DNA of 64,000 nt from Nissolia schottii. Its lineage: Eukaryota; Streptophyta; Magnoliopsida; Fabales; Fabaceae. The DNA lies in the NCBI GenBank assembly GCA_003254905.1, contig QANU01007939.1, positions 212,691-276,690 of the forward strand. Direction: 5' to 3'. Under the pieces are notes generated by a model that worked only from the letters and a program-made list of their open reading frames with translations, did no database searches and was not told the origin of the DNA. Positions 33,332 to 44,674 of the stretch are shown here, one piece after another (position 1 is the first letter of the stretch; the number at the start of each line of letters is the position of its first letter). The translations under genes and the position numbers were made by a program.

Positions 33332-34500
33332 ATGCCGCCTCATAGAGATTTTGCACAGCGGACGATGGAGCCAGCAGAATTAGCTGACATCCTTCGTGAG
33401 ATGGCCCAAGCTACTCAGGCTCAGGCCCAAGCACAGGCAACGAATCAGATGGCAGCAACAGCCATGTATCGGAATCCGGCCCCAATCGCTGAAGAGGCAA
33501 AAGCGAAAAAGTTTGCTGAGTTTGGAAGAGCAAACCCCCCGACCTTTGAAGGGATGATGGACCCAGAAGTTCTTCATAACTGGATAGCAGAAACGGAGTA
33601 GGTCTTTGAGGACGTCCTCTGTACAGAGGTGCAGAAGGTTCGAGTTGCTACACGAAAGTTGCGAGGTGCGGCTAGAACCTGGTGGAACACCACCAGACCT
33701 CTTTTAGAGCAGCAGGGAGGTCCTATTACATGGGAGCAGTTTACCACAGCACTTTTGAACAAGTATTTCCCTAAGGGGCTTAGGGACCAGAAGGAAGCTG
33801 AGTTTATGGTGCTGCAACAGGGGGACATGACCGTGGCCGAATACACGTCTGCCTTTGAGAGGTTGTGCCGCTACTCCTCTACATATCAGTTGCTCCCCAA
33901 TGAAGCATGGAAATGTGGAAAGTTTCAGAGGGGACTGAAGGAAGAGCTGCAAATGGCCATTAACCATTAGGACATTCAGGACTATGCTCTCTTGGTTAGT
34001 AAGTGTATGACACTAGAGGAGTCGGCCAGGAATTTGGCCAGGGCTAGGACCGCCAGGAACAAGAGGAATATGGAGGAGCAAGGGAGTTCCTCCTACGCAC
34101 AGTGACAGAAGGGACTGTTTCAGGCTCCGTTCTCGGGCAGAGGTAGAGGACAGTTTCTCCCACGACCACAGCAGTGGGCTGTGAGACCCCAGAGTCCGAG
34201 GGGACCAGGATTTGTCAGACCCCCGCAACAGATGACCAGGCCTCAGCCGTCAGCAGTCAGGCCACCGCAATCGAGTAGTGTACCGAAGAGCTCCGGGAAA
34301 GCCCCCCGGGGAGTTCAGCTAGGTCAGGAGGACAGGCCGCCATACTCGAAATGTGGAAGACTTCACCTGGGAGAATGCTATGCGGGGTAGAATGTATGTT
34401 TCAAATGTAGGGAGGGAGGCCATATTGCTAAGTATTGTCTAACAATTCCACCGCCCGCCCAGCAACAAGGACGGGTCTTCACCTTATCTGGAGAGGAGGC
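33332..34500 (+). pseudogene. gag of element A (four in-frame stops)
   Basis: The start MPPHRDFAQRT is homologous to the gag starts of B and D. The Gag core is at about 33530-33960 (NPPTFEGMMDPEVLHNW, WWNTTRPLLEQQGG, FLLNKYFP-like, VAEYTSAFERLCRYSS). A Pro/Gln-rich linker follows, then a zinc knuckle near 34393-34440 (CFKCREGGHIAKYC, a CX2CX4HX4C pattern). The frame is continuous but broken by TAG at 33599, TAG at 33968, TGA at 34103 and TAG at 34388. Gag packages the RNA. This copy cannot make it. Confidence 0.92.
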
Positions 34501-35000
34501 TGCAGACGCAGAAGGTTTGATTATGGGTAAGTGCATTATGTTGGGTACTACTCTGACTGTATTGTATGATTCGGGGGCATCGCACTCCTTCATTTTCCAT
34601 GATAGTGTCAAGAAGCTGAACCTATCGCCCGTAGCACTATCCTACATGCTGAGGGTTTCTACTCCTACCGCCCCACCTGTTGAGACTCGTCAAGTATGTC
34701 TCCAGTGTCCACTTCAGCTACAAGATCGGATGTTCGTAGCTGATCTTATCTGTTTACCCTTAGTGGGTTTGGATGTTATTGTCGGGATGGACTGGTTATG
34801 CGACAACCAGGTGATCTTGGATTGCGCGAGGAAGATGGTAACTTTTTCTTCCGTGGTTCCAGCCACACCACCCTCTAAGGAAGAATCAGTAGTGTTGTAC
34901 TGCTATCCGCTGGAGAACCAGAGCTTCATCTTCCTAGCTTCGTCAGAGGTGGAGGCAAAGCAGGACGTGATGCATATTCCGGTGGTGAGTGAGTACCCGG
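34501..35000 (+). pseudogene. Aspartic protease domain of element A pol
   Basis: Same frame as gag. The catalytic motif LYDSGASHSF is at about 34560-34590 and the flap/ILG-like region at about 34750-34800 (LPLVGLDVIVGMDWL). This would cleave the polyprotein. The stretch has no stop of its own, but it is downstream of the gag stops. Confidence 0.9.
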
Positions 35001-35830
35001 ATGTATTCCCAGATGACATTTCAGAGTTTCCCCCGAAGAGAAAAGTGGAATTCTCTATTAGCTTGATTCCGGGAGCTGGACCAATCTCGATGGCGCCATA
35101 CCGAATGTCCACGGTAGAGCTGCAGGAGATGAAAAAAGCAGCTGGAGGAACTATTGGACAAGCGATTATTCGATCGAGTGCGTCACCATGGGAGCTCCAG
35201 TGTTGTTTGTGAAGAAGAAAGATGGCTCGATGAGGCTATGTATTGATTACCGGCAACTGAACAAGGTCACGATCAAGAACAAGTACCCATTGCCAAGGAT
35301 AGATGATTTGATGGATCAGCTGAGAGGAGCCAGGGTTTTCTCAAGAATTGACTTACACTCAGGCTATCATCAGATAAGGGTCGCGGATGAAGACATTCCC
35401 AAGACGGCTTTCAGGACTCGCTATGGCCACTATGAGTTCACCGTGATGTCGTTCGGGTTGACCAATGCCCCTGCAATTTTCATGGACTACATGAACCGGA
35501 TCTTCAGGCCGTACTTGGATGAATGCGTGATAGTCTTCATAGATGATATTTTGCTATACTCGAAGATCGAGGAAGATCACGCCAAGCATCTCAGGTTGGT
35601 TATGGATGTCTTGAGAGAGAAGCAATTGTACGCTAAACTCTCTAAGTGCGAGTTCTAGACCAAGGAAGTGAAGTTCTTGGGACACGTGGTAACAGAGCAG
35701 GGAATCTCGGTGGATCCGAGCAAGGTTGCGGCTGTAACAGAATGGGAGCAACCGACCACAATCACTGAGATCAGGAGCTTCTTGGGATTTGCAGGCCACT
35801 ACTGAAGGTTTATCAAGGGGTTTTCTCAGT
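35001..35830 (+). pseudogene. Reverse transcriptase domain of element A pol
   Basis: Upstream motifs ([20 protein letters not shown]) are in the protease frame. Two compensating 1-nt indels at about 35130-35172 and a 1-nt loss near 35190 shift to the frame with [20 protein letters not shown]. Then come [37 protein letters not shown] and the catalytic FIDDILLYS (about 35537-35563). A TAG at 35656 replaces the Trp expected after CEF, and a TGA at 35803 replaces an Arg in the GYYRRF-type motif. RT copies the RNA into cDNA. This copy is inactive. Confidence 0.93.
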
Positions 35831-35899
35831 TGGCATTGCCCCTTACCAAGCTCACCTGCAAGGAAGTTAAATTCGAGTGGTCCCTAGAATGCGAGGAGA

Positions 35900-36310
35900 G
35901 CTTCTGCAAGCTTAAGGAAAAGTTGACACCGCTCCTGTGCTGATTATGCTAGATCCTCATGCGCCGTATGAGGTGTACTGTGATGCCTCGAGGATGGGAC
36001 TTGGATGTGTACTCATGCAGAACTGCCAAGTGGTAGCTTATGCATCCCGACAGCTAAGAACCCACGAGGCGAATTATCCAACTCATGACTTGGAGTTAGC
36101 AGCAGTGGTGTTTGCCTTGAAGATATGGAGACACTATCTTTACGGTGTCTGGTTTGAAGTATTCTCCGACCACAAGAGCCTACAGTACCTCTTCGATCAG
36201 AAGGAGTTGAATATGAGGCAAAGGAGGTGGATGGAGTTTTTGAAGGACTATGACTTTGGTCTGAACTACCATCCCGGAAAGGCGAATGTGGTAGCAGATG
36301 CATTGAGCAG
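35900..36310 (+). pseudogene. RNase H domain of element A pol
   Basis: A small deletion near 35931 changes frame. The domain then reads [54 protein letters not shown] and ADALSRK, keeping the acidic catalytic pattern (D in CDAS, E in DLELA, D in FSDHKS). It removes the RNA strand during reverse transcription. Confidence 0.92.
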
Positions 36311-36499
36311 AAAGGCATTGCTCATGGCTCAGATGATGGTAGAAGAGTCTAAGCTGCTGGAACAGTTTCGAGACCTGAATTTGGGAGTTATTCGGCGGGA
36401 GAACAGTATCAAGCTAGGACCGTTGCAGATTACTAGCAGTTTCAGGCAGAGGATAATCGAGGCTCAGGAGCAACGTCAAGAGGACATCTGGCTGAAGTT

Positions 36500-37562
36500 T
36501 GTCAAGGCCGTGAAGGAGGGGAAGGTCCAAGAAGCCGTGGTAGGCAGTGATGGCATCATCCGTTTCAGCAACCGAGTTTGCGCACCCGATGAAGGCACTC
36601 TACGGAGAGACATTTTGAATGAAGGTCACAAGAGCAAGTTCACTATGCACCCAGGCATCACCAAAATGTATCATGATCTGAAGCAGATGTTTTAGTGGCC
36701 AGGACTGAAGCGAGACGTGGAAGAATGGGTGCAAAAGTGTCTGGTGTGCCAGAAGGCGAAGGTCGAACACCAGAAACCTCCAGGGTTGTTGACTCCTTCG
36801 GAGATACTCGAATGGAAGTGGGATGGCATATCCATGGATTTTGTATTGGGGTTGCCACGGACGACGAGGAATGTAGACACCATTTGGGTGATTGTTGACC
36901 GACTCACCAAGTCTGCCCATTTCATTCCGGTGAAGATGACTTATCACCTGGAAAGATCAGTGCAACTGTACATAAGGGAAGTGGTGAGATTACACGGTGT
37001 ACCCTCATCCATCATATCAGACAGAGATCCCCGATTTACGTCCCGATTTTGGACAGCTTTTCAGAAAGCATATGGGACTCAGTTGGCGTTGAGCACGGCG
37101 TATCATCCGCAAACTGATGGACAGATTGAGAGGACAATCTAGACCCTCGAGGATATGTTGAGGGCATGCGCGCTTGATTCACCCAGGTACTGGGATGAGT
37201 TGTTGTCGTTCGTAGAGTTTGCCTACAACAACTGTTACCATGCTAGCACTGGCATGACCCCTTTTGAAGCACTCTATGGCCGGAAATGTCAGTCACCTCT
37301 CTGTTGGAACGATGGGCGTGAGTACAGATACTTGGGACCCGAAGAGACCCAAGATGCGGAGGAGTGTATACAACGGATCAAGCAGCGAATTCTCACCGCT
37401 CAGAGCCGTCACAAGAGTTACGCCGACGTTCGGAGAAGACCACTAGAATTCCAAGAGGGAGACCATGTATTCCTGAAGATTACTCCAACTACAGGCATTG
37501 GGAGGGCCATGAAGGTCAAGAAGTTAAGTCCTCGATTCGTTGGGCCCTTCCAGATCTTGTAA
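36500..37562 (+). pseudogene. Integrase of element A pol (three stops)
   Basis: The zinc-binding HHCC region is at about 36620-36760 ([10 protein letters not shown], then CLVCQKAK). The catalytic core has D in ISMDFVLGLP, D in IISDRDPRF and E in TDGQIERTI. The C-terminal GPY/F-type region is RPLEFQEGDHVFLK...SPRFVGPFQIL. The frame is open apart from TAG at 36693 (Trp expected), TAG at 37140 (Gln expected) and TAA at 37560. It would insert the cDNA in the genome. Confidence 0.93.
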
Positions 37563-37565
37563 TGT

Positions 37566-37892
37566 GTGGGACCAGTGGCGTATCAGATAGCTCTCCCACC
37601 GAATCTGGCGAATGTTCATGCCGTCTTTCATGTGTCTCAACTAAGGAAATATTATGCCTCTCCTGATCACGTGCTGGAGCCAGAGAATATTGTACTCAAA
37701 GAAGATCTTGCCTTGCCGTTGATGCCGCAAAAGATCATTGACCGCAAGACCCGGAAGACTCGCAACAAGGAGATCCCGATGGTTCGAGTTATATGGGAGA
37801 ACGGGAAGGTCGAGGAGCAGACTTGGGAGCTGCAGGAAGACATGAAAACGGTCTATCCAGAGCTATTCCCAGGTACGAAATTTTTAAGATGA
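37566..37892 (+). pseudogene. Chromodomain end of element A pol
   Basis: After the stop at 37560 the same frame continues VAYQIALPPNLANVHAVFHVS, then the chromodomain-like tail (IPMVRVIWENGKVEEQTWEL, YPELFPG) to a TGA at 37890. This tail defines the chromovirus lineage. It is intact but cut off from the rest of pol by stops. Confidence 0.9.
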
Positions 37893-37899
37893 AATTTTT

Positions 37900-37914
37900 C
37901 TAACGGTGGTAGAA
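37900..37914 (+). other. Decayed polypurine tract of element A
   Basis: TAACGGTGGTAGAA lies before the 3' LTR. Compared with AAGGGGTGGAA in B and D it carries pyrimidine interruptions, so it has drifted since insertion or was weak. Confidence 0.5.
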
Positions 37915-40779
37915 TGTAACATCCCGATTTCTCATTAGAGAAATAATCGTAAATATAATTATTAAATTAATTTTCTAATCATGATTAGAGAATTAAGATG
38001 GGGAATTATTAAGTAGAATATCCCTAGGAAATAAGACGTGTCGCGATAGGAAGTTCGGCGGACAACCGAACAGCCGCTGTTCGCCGATGAAATTTTCTGA
38101 CGCGCAAAAGGTGTCCGTGAAAATAATCTCCCGGTGAGAAATTCACAAACACCTTTAATTATTAATACCCTTAGGAAGAGGGGAATTAGAGGATCGCGAC
38201 GGTATCAACGGAATATTTTTCGAACAACCGTGCGCGACGCACTGAGACTGCGAGTGATAAAACACGAACGAACCGGGACCGGGAGAAAATGAGATCTCAG
38301 CAGCTAAGAAGAGGGCTGCACGGTTTTAAAGGAGAATTGTTGACCAAAAATTAATTCCCCAAAAATGTGCTTCCAAATTCCCATCACCATACTTTTCTTA
38401 CCTACTTCACCAAATCACATCACTTACCCATACCCATGCCCATACCTCCCACTATTCACCACATTTTACTTATTCTAAAAATCAACTAAACTCCCTCACA
38501 ATCAGCCCTCCAAAAACCGAGCCACTCCCCTAAGTTTACAAGAGAACTTCATCTTTTACAATCCTCCATAACCACACCTCAAGCCAAGCATTCTTGCCAC
38601 CCTTTTCCACCTCCCAAGAACCGAAGCACAGCCCCCCAAAGTCTCCTCATCCTTTTTCATTTTCTTCCTTCCAAAATCAAGAGGAATAACCTCTTCCCTC
38701 TCCATCTTATTCGAAGTTGTTCACCTTGGAGAAAGGAGGAGCTCAAGCTTTGGAAACAACAAGGCTTGTGGGACTTCAATCCAAGCTTCCCTCACCACCG
38801 CTAGGATCTTTTACAGGTGGGTAAACTTGGCTTGGTCACCCCTTGGTGGCTTATGTTTGCTTGTATGTGTTTATGTGTTTGTATGCCTTATGATAAACTA
38901 TGTTAGAAATTCTATGTTAGGACTTAGGAGATGATTCTGGAGGGTCTGTGACCTGGACTAGCTTAGTATATGATGGTTGAAATATGTGAGAAAAACTCAA
39001 CGAGCATCCATGAGCAAAGGGGAAAGAAAGGCGAGAGAAACAAAGAAAATAGATTCTGGTTCGTCAGATGCAGCCGTGTAGTCCGCGGAGAGTGGTTGAA
39101 AGGAGTATGTAGAGAACTGTGGAGCGGCGCCTGCAACGGTGTCGAGTGGGTTCCGCGGAGGATCCCTGGGGTGTGAATGTGAGAAAATGAGAGAAAATAA
39201 GCAAAATGAGAAAATGCGACGGGTGGTTCAGCGGAGAGATGACCGAGAGGAGTCTGGAGAGTTGATGAGCGGGCACCTGGGATGGTGCTGAGTGGTTCCG
39301 CGGATAGTGACAGAGAGAAGTCTAGAAAGTTGATGAGCGGACACCCGGGAAGGTGCTGAACGGGTTCCGCGGAGGACCCCTAGAGTGATGAGAGGGTTAT
39401 GTGAAGAATGTAGAGTGGGCACCAGGAGTGGTGCTGAATGGGTTCTGCGGAGGATCCCTGGAATGCTGAGAGAGTTACGTGAAGAGCATTGAGGGAGCAC
39501 CAGGAGGGGTGCTGCATGGGTTCCGCGGAGGATCCCTGGAGTATTGAGAGGACTACGTGAAGTGTGTCGAGTGGGCACCAGGACAGGTGCTGCGTGGGTT
39601 TCCGTGGAGGACTTTGAAGTTGTCGAGAGGTTATAAGAATGTGTATGATGAATGAATGAGTTTGGTTTATGATGATGTCTGATGATGTGTGATGATGTAT
39701 GAGGAATATGTATGTTAGGGATGGCTATGCTATCTTGCATCATGAGAATTAGAAGAATGAGAAGCGCTAACCCGGGTGAGCTGGTATGCGTGAGAAAAAG
39801 AATGAGGAGACGCTACCTCGGGTGAGCTGGTATGCGTAAGACAAGTAAAGAAGGACGCTAACCCGGGTGAGCCAGTATGCGTAAGAGAATCCCCATGTTC
39901 CCCAAGCATGAGCATATGATGTATGAGTTGCATGAGTATATGATGAATGAGTATATGAGTATATGATGCATGAGTATCTGATGATGTATGAGTATGTAAA
40001 GCATAAGTATCTAATGATGTATGTCTGTATAGTCGTCAAGAGAACGCTCGAGACGGCCTATGTATATACGCGGAGTAAAGATAATGAGCACGAGAACTTA
40101 GATAAGAAAGACTAGTTCCCCAGTCACCTAGTAAAGTAGATAAAGCCATTCAGGACCTTAGGCCAGATAATAATCAGTAGGATGCTAGTATGCATGTTCA
40201 CATAGAAACCCCTGAGCGGCTGGGTTGATAAGCGAGAAAAGAGATCCCCTATGCCAAGGTTAACCACTGAGGACGAATGTTCTCACCCCACTCGCTTATG
40301 CTTCCCAGGAGCAGGAGAAGAGCATGAGGGCTACGAGGAGCCCTATGAGGAGCCGCACGCGGAGCAGTAGAGGACCGAGGACGAGCCGGTCTAGCTTGGC
40401 ATCCGAAGGACATTTTGCCACATTTTGATATATTTTGATATGTATTTTGATGTATTTGGCTTATATATGTAAACTATTATGATACTCTGTTAGTTGTAAT
40501 TCGTGATGAACCAGATACTTGTTATGTAATTAATTATGTCAGTAATGATTATTAATTTGAAGCTTCAACTCTATCACTTGTATTATATGCTTTGATTCAC
40601 GGGTGGCTCATATTTTACAAATAAAGTAACAAGTGAAAAAGTTATAAAATGGTCCATATTTTCCTTAACCTCTTATTTTCAAAGGATAATAAGGGACTAT
40701 AAGTATTCCCACCAAATGATTAACAACCTAGTGAGCGTTGCGTACTACTCGAGGGTATGCAGTTAGCTAGGATGTTACA
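37915..40779 (+). repeat. 3' LTR of element A (2,865 bp)
   Basis: Matches 30335-33161 with scattered substitutions and small indels. One insertion near 40344 adds GAGGAGCC-type sequence after the inverted repeat. Confidence 0.95.
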
Positions 40780-41287
40780 AAAGTCGGTGGAAGGGCTATC
40801 CGATACGCTACAGGTCCAATGCGTTCCAAGATCTGGAAAGGTCCGATGACTCATGGGTTCAGCTTTTTAATCCTCAAAGACCTTCCAATACCTGTTGCTG
40901 GAGTAACCTTCAAGAAGACATGATCTCCCTCTTGGAACTCGAGCGGTCTTCTCCGGTTATCGGCATAGCTTTTCTGTCGGCTCTGTGCGGTGAGCATTCT
41001 CTGTCGTATCAACTTCATCAATTCTTCTGCCTCCTGTGTCTCATCAGGGTCTAAATTGCGATACTGCCTACTGTCGTTCCAGCATAGTGGTGACTGGCAT
41101 TTCCAGCCGTATAGAGCTTCAAACGGCGCCATGCCTATGCTGGCTTGGTGGCTGTTATTATATGCAAACTCCACAAATGGTAGTATTTCTTCCTAATTCC
41201 CTGGTGTATCAAGTGCACAGGTTCTCAGCATATCCTCTAAAGTCTGGATGGTCCGCTTTGATTGACCGTCCGTCTGAGGATGATATG
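40780..41287 (-). pseudogene. Element B integrase, C-terminal part
   Basis: On the minus strand from 41287 the frame continues the integrase interrupted by LTR C at 44675. It contains the catalytic-Glu region, a TAG at about 41191 where Trp is expected, then FAYNNSHQASIGMAPFEALY and RPLEFQEGDHVFLKVTPATG. It is cut at 40780 by element A and resumes at 30334. Confidence 0.88.
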
Positions 41288-41780
41288 TGTAACACCCTAG
41301 GTTAGCAGCTTATGCTTAAGTCATAAACCGCGTCTGCTAGGTTGTTATCTGCTATGTGGGAATACTAATAGTCCCTACTTTACTTAGGAAAATAGTTAAG
41401 TTAACTAAAAGTAAGGACCCATTTTTTTTTCTTTAAAACATATGTTGTTGTTATGCGTCAAACTAGAGCCATGCGCATGGACTATCATAAGTCTCATATA
41501 GTCGTATAACAGATAAATGCGAACGTCGTCTGTCATACACGTGCGTACATAAGCAGTAAGGTAAACAGTAGCAAGTGGGTCAAGCAATTAATTTCATACA
41601 TGTCAAATAGTCATAGATACATATCATAAATACTGTACTAATACATCCAAAAAGGGTTGTACATATCCTAAGCCCGTACTACAAAATAACATATATCGAA
41701 ATATACATCAAGCTAGTGCTACTGGCAAAAAGTGTCGTCTGATGACAGGGTCTGGGGACAGGGCTGGTCAGATTTCTGGC

Positions 41781-42140
41781 TCATCGTCGCTGGGGTCCTC
41801 CTCCGGGTCCTCCTCCTCGTCCTCCTGCTCCAGCTCCTCGAGGCTCGTCCTCCTCCTCCAAGATCTCGATGAGAGAATCCTCCTCAGGTGATGAGGACAC
41901 AGGTACGTTTGGCAGTCGGAGTCGAACGGAGACTGGATCGACCTCTACGTCCTTCTCATAGAGAGCGGGCTCGCTGTCAGCGGAAGTCTCTGGCTCTAGG
42001 ACAACCAGTGGTGTAACTCGGAGAGGTGGGGGACGGTTCACTACGAGCACGGTCCACAGCTCCGCCTCCTCCCCTGTCTCAGGATCTACAGTCCTAAATC
42101 TGCTGCGAAGGATCCGCCGCTTCTTCGGCGGGGTCATCAT
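41781..42140 (-). CDS. LTR open frame with acidic segments (LTR C), 119 codons
   Basis: The sense-strand frame starts MMTPPKKRRILRSRF. It then runs through a Pro/Glu-rich middle and an acidic stretch (SSSPEEDSLIEILEEEDEP) into Gly-rich sequence. It is comparable in place and character with 19231-19446 in LTR F. I recognise no family. It overlaps the micro-ORF at 42159-42094 in another frame, so at most one is likely used. Confidence 0.3.
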   Translation of the reverse strand: MMTPPKKRRILRSRFRTVDPETGEEAELWTVLVVNRPPPLRVTPLVVLEPETSADSEPALYEKDVEVDPVSVRLRLPNVPVSSSPEEDSLIEILEEEDEPRGAGAGGRGGGPGGGPQRR

Positions 42141-42159
42141 CTAACTCGCCTGAAGCCAT
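42094..42159 (-). CDS. LTR-leader acidic micro-ORF (LTR C), 21 codons
   Basis: An ATG lies 13 nt after the inverted repeat (42173-42188). The peptide starts MASGELDDDPAEEAAD, then PSQQI and TAG. It has the same start pattern (M-T/A-S-G) and acidity as in B and E. The splice-site reading is weaker here (CAG/GC). Confidence 0.35.
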   Translation of the reverse strand: MASGELDDDPAEEAADPSQQI

Positions 42160-42172
42160 AAGTGAGTGGGGT

Positions 42173-42188
42173 GAGAACGGTGGTTCTC
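42173..42188 (-). promoter_or_regulatory. Conserved leader inverted repeat (LTR C)
   Basis: GAGAAC, 4 nt, GTTCTC, a perfect 6-bp stem. Confidence 0.55.
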
Positions 42189-42424
42189 AGTGGTTAACTA
42201 TGGCATAGGGGGGATCTGGTTACTCAGTTATGCTCCGGCCGTCCAGGAGATCTCTAAGTGTTCATGCATCTAGACATCCTACCAGTTATTTCTTGCCTAA
42301 GTTCCTGGGCGGCTTTATCTAGTTACTAGGTGACAGGGAACTAATCTTTCTTACTAAGTTCTCGTGCTTTCTATCCTTGACCGTTCTGACACTACTACAC
42401 ATATATGTATGCCCGGTGACCTTG

Positions 42425-42605
42425 CCCCATGCGTTCCCTTCGAGCATGGTGACATGGTCGAGACATAGCGACGCTTTAACCACATAGGTATGTATGCAAG
42501 GTGATTGTGTCCCATGCGTTCCCTTCGAGCCTGGTGACGTGATCGAGCCCCATGCGTTCCCTTCGAGCATGGTGACGTGCACAATGCCTGCGTTCCCTTC
42601 GAGCC
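42425..42605. repeat. Minisatellite in LTR C shared with LTR F
   Basis: Four imperfect copies of CCATGCGTTCCCTTCGAGC with ATGGTGAC. The reverse complement is in LTR F at 18600-18700. Confidence 0.8.
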
Positions 42606-42959
42606 TGCTCTTGTGCACTATGCATGAACTTAACATTTTAATTAACCAGTATCATATGCTTGCATTGGCCGCCTTCCTTTGGGCTAAGCCATGTAGGCAC
42701 GAGGGCCTCATTCATTCGTAACCATCATCATTATCATCATATGCACTTTTATCTTTCTGTACTATTCTGGTTCTTACGTTCATTATCATCTTCATTCGTT
42801 AGCCTTGGTCATAGCATAGCCTCTAGTGATCTATCCTCATGATGCATGCAAGACTCAATACTCATGTTCTTGTTCTTGGCACCCTTAGGTGGCTTACAGT
42901 AATACAGATAAACATATCACATACACTTCTACTGCTAGGTGCTTGTTGGAATATATGTG

Positions 42960-43530
42960 GACCTCGGAACTCCTTTTCAGAAACCACCCAGCAACTTCAG
43001 GGAACCTCCGCAGAACCCACTAAGCAACTCTCCATGGGATCACTCAACCATTCCAGGGGATCTCCGCGGAACCCACTTGGAACCGCTGCTGGCGCCCAGT
43101 CAGAAACTTCAGGAACCTGCTCAGCCGCTCTAGGGTACCTCCGCGGAACCCACTCAGCACCACTGCTGGCACCCACTCGAAAACTTAGGGAACCACTCGG
43201 CAATGCCAGGGTTCCTCCGCGGAACCCTCTCAATACCACTCTTGGTATCCACTCAGGCACTTCGGAAACCATTCAACACTCTGGGGGTAACCTCCGCGGA
43301 ACCCTCTCAGGACCACTCCCCGGGGCCCGCTCAGCGCTCCTCTCAGCAACTCCAGGGATCCTCCGCGAAACCCATCCAACACCACTACTGGTGCCCCACT
43401 CAGCTCTCTTCACGTAACCCTCTTAGCACTCCATGGATCCTTTGCGGACCCATTCAGCACCATCCCAGCGCTACTCAACAACTCCCTAGACTTCTCTCAG
43501 TCACTCTCCGCGGAACACTCGGCGCTTACT
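42960..43530. repeat. Minisatellite in LTR C shared with LTR A
   Basis: Seven or more units of roughly 70-80 bp around CCTCCGCGGAACCC and CTCAGCACCACT. This is the inverse orientation of the LTR A array. Confidence 0.85.
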
Positions 43531-44674
43531 TCTTTGCTTATCTTCTCTCATTCTCTTATATTCATTCCAAGTTCGAACACCACATATTCCAACAATACCC
43601 GAGCAACAACTTGAGCGTCCAAGAATCATAAAACAACGTGAATATAACCAACATGCAACATAATATTTATCCTCATAGCATTTCTAATTTTTCCTACTCA
43701 AAATACACACATAAACATACAAATACACATCCCATAGACAGGGGTGATCGGACTACCCACCTCTCAAGAAGGTTGGTGAGGGGAGTTTGAAGTGATGTTC
43801 CCAAAGCTTTAGGTCACCTTCCTCCAAGATGAGAACCTTGCACAATGAAGAGGATGATAATGTTGTTCCTCTTGGTTGTGGATGTGAGAAAATGAAAACG
43901 AAGATGAGGAGACTTTGGGGGCTATGTTTCGGTCCTTGGGAGGGGGAAGAGGATGGAAAGGGTGCTTGATTGCTTGGAGACAAAGTGGTGTCCTTGGAGC
44001 TTGGCTTGGTGGGTGTTTATGGAGAATGTAGAAGATGAAGTTTTTCTTGGGATTTTGGGAGAGGGGACTCGGTTTTTGGGGTGGCTGAATGTGAGGGAAC
44101 TTAATTGCATTTTAGGATTTAGAAAAAGGTGATGAATAGTGGGAGGTATGGGTGTAGGCATGGCTAGCGATGCGACTTGGCTTTGATGTGTAAGAAGGTA
44201 TGGTGATGTAAGTTTGTAAGCATGATTTTGAGAAATTAATTTTTGTACAAAAATCTCCTCTCCTAGCCATGCAGCCCTCACCCATAGCTACTGAAATTTC
44301 ATTTCTCCCGGTTCCGGTTCGCTCGTGTTTTATCGCTCGCATTGTCGGTGCGGAGCGTACGGTCGTCTGAAAAATATTTCGTTTATACCGTCGCGACCCT
44401 CTAATTCCCCTCTACCTAAGGGTATTAATATTTAAAGATGTTTGTGAATTTTTCTCCAGAGGAGTATTTTCACAGACACCTTTTATACGTCAGAAAATTC
44501 CATCGGCGAACAGCGGCTGTTCGGTCGTCCGCCGAAACGCCTACCGCCACACAGTTTATTTACTAGGGATATTCTACCTAATAATTTCCCATCTTTATTC
44601 TCTAATCATGATTAGGAATTAATTTAATAATTATGTTTACGGTTATTTCTCTAAGAAAAAATTGGGATGTTACA

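Larger units (their letters stand above)
30335..40779 (+). mobile_element. Element A: full-length gypsy chromovirus (Tekay/Del-like), 10.4 kb
   Basis: The LTRs (30335-33161 and 37915-40779) start TGTAACATCCCG and end AGGATGTTACA. The TSD is AAAGT (30330-30334 and 40780-40784). It has a Met-type primer site, then gag, protease, RT, RNase H, integrase and chromodomain in plus orientation, with no foreign insertion. It lies in the 3' part of element B's pol, in the opposite direction. The LTRs differ at only a few percent of sites by eye, so the insertion is young, yet the coding region has nine in-frame stops and several frameshifts. Confidence 0.95.
41288..44674 (-). mobile_element. Solo LTR C (gypsy chromovirus-like), 3.4 kb
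   Basis: Starts TGTAACACCC, ends GGGATGTTACA, with TSD ATATG (41283-41287 and 44675-44679). It interrupts element B's integrase. Sense strand minus. There is no gag or pol. Its sense 5' half (44674 down to about 42960) resembles LTR A, including the CCGCGGAACCC minisatellite. Its sense 3' half resembles LTR F, including the CGAAGGGAACGCATGG repeat and an acidic-tail frame. This suggests a recombinant LTR. Confidence 0.9.

Noticed and set aside
42839..43631. Long plus-strand frames in LTR C
   Set aside because: They are translations of the CCGCGGAACCC array, antisense to the LTR, with no family match.
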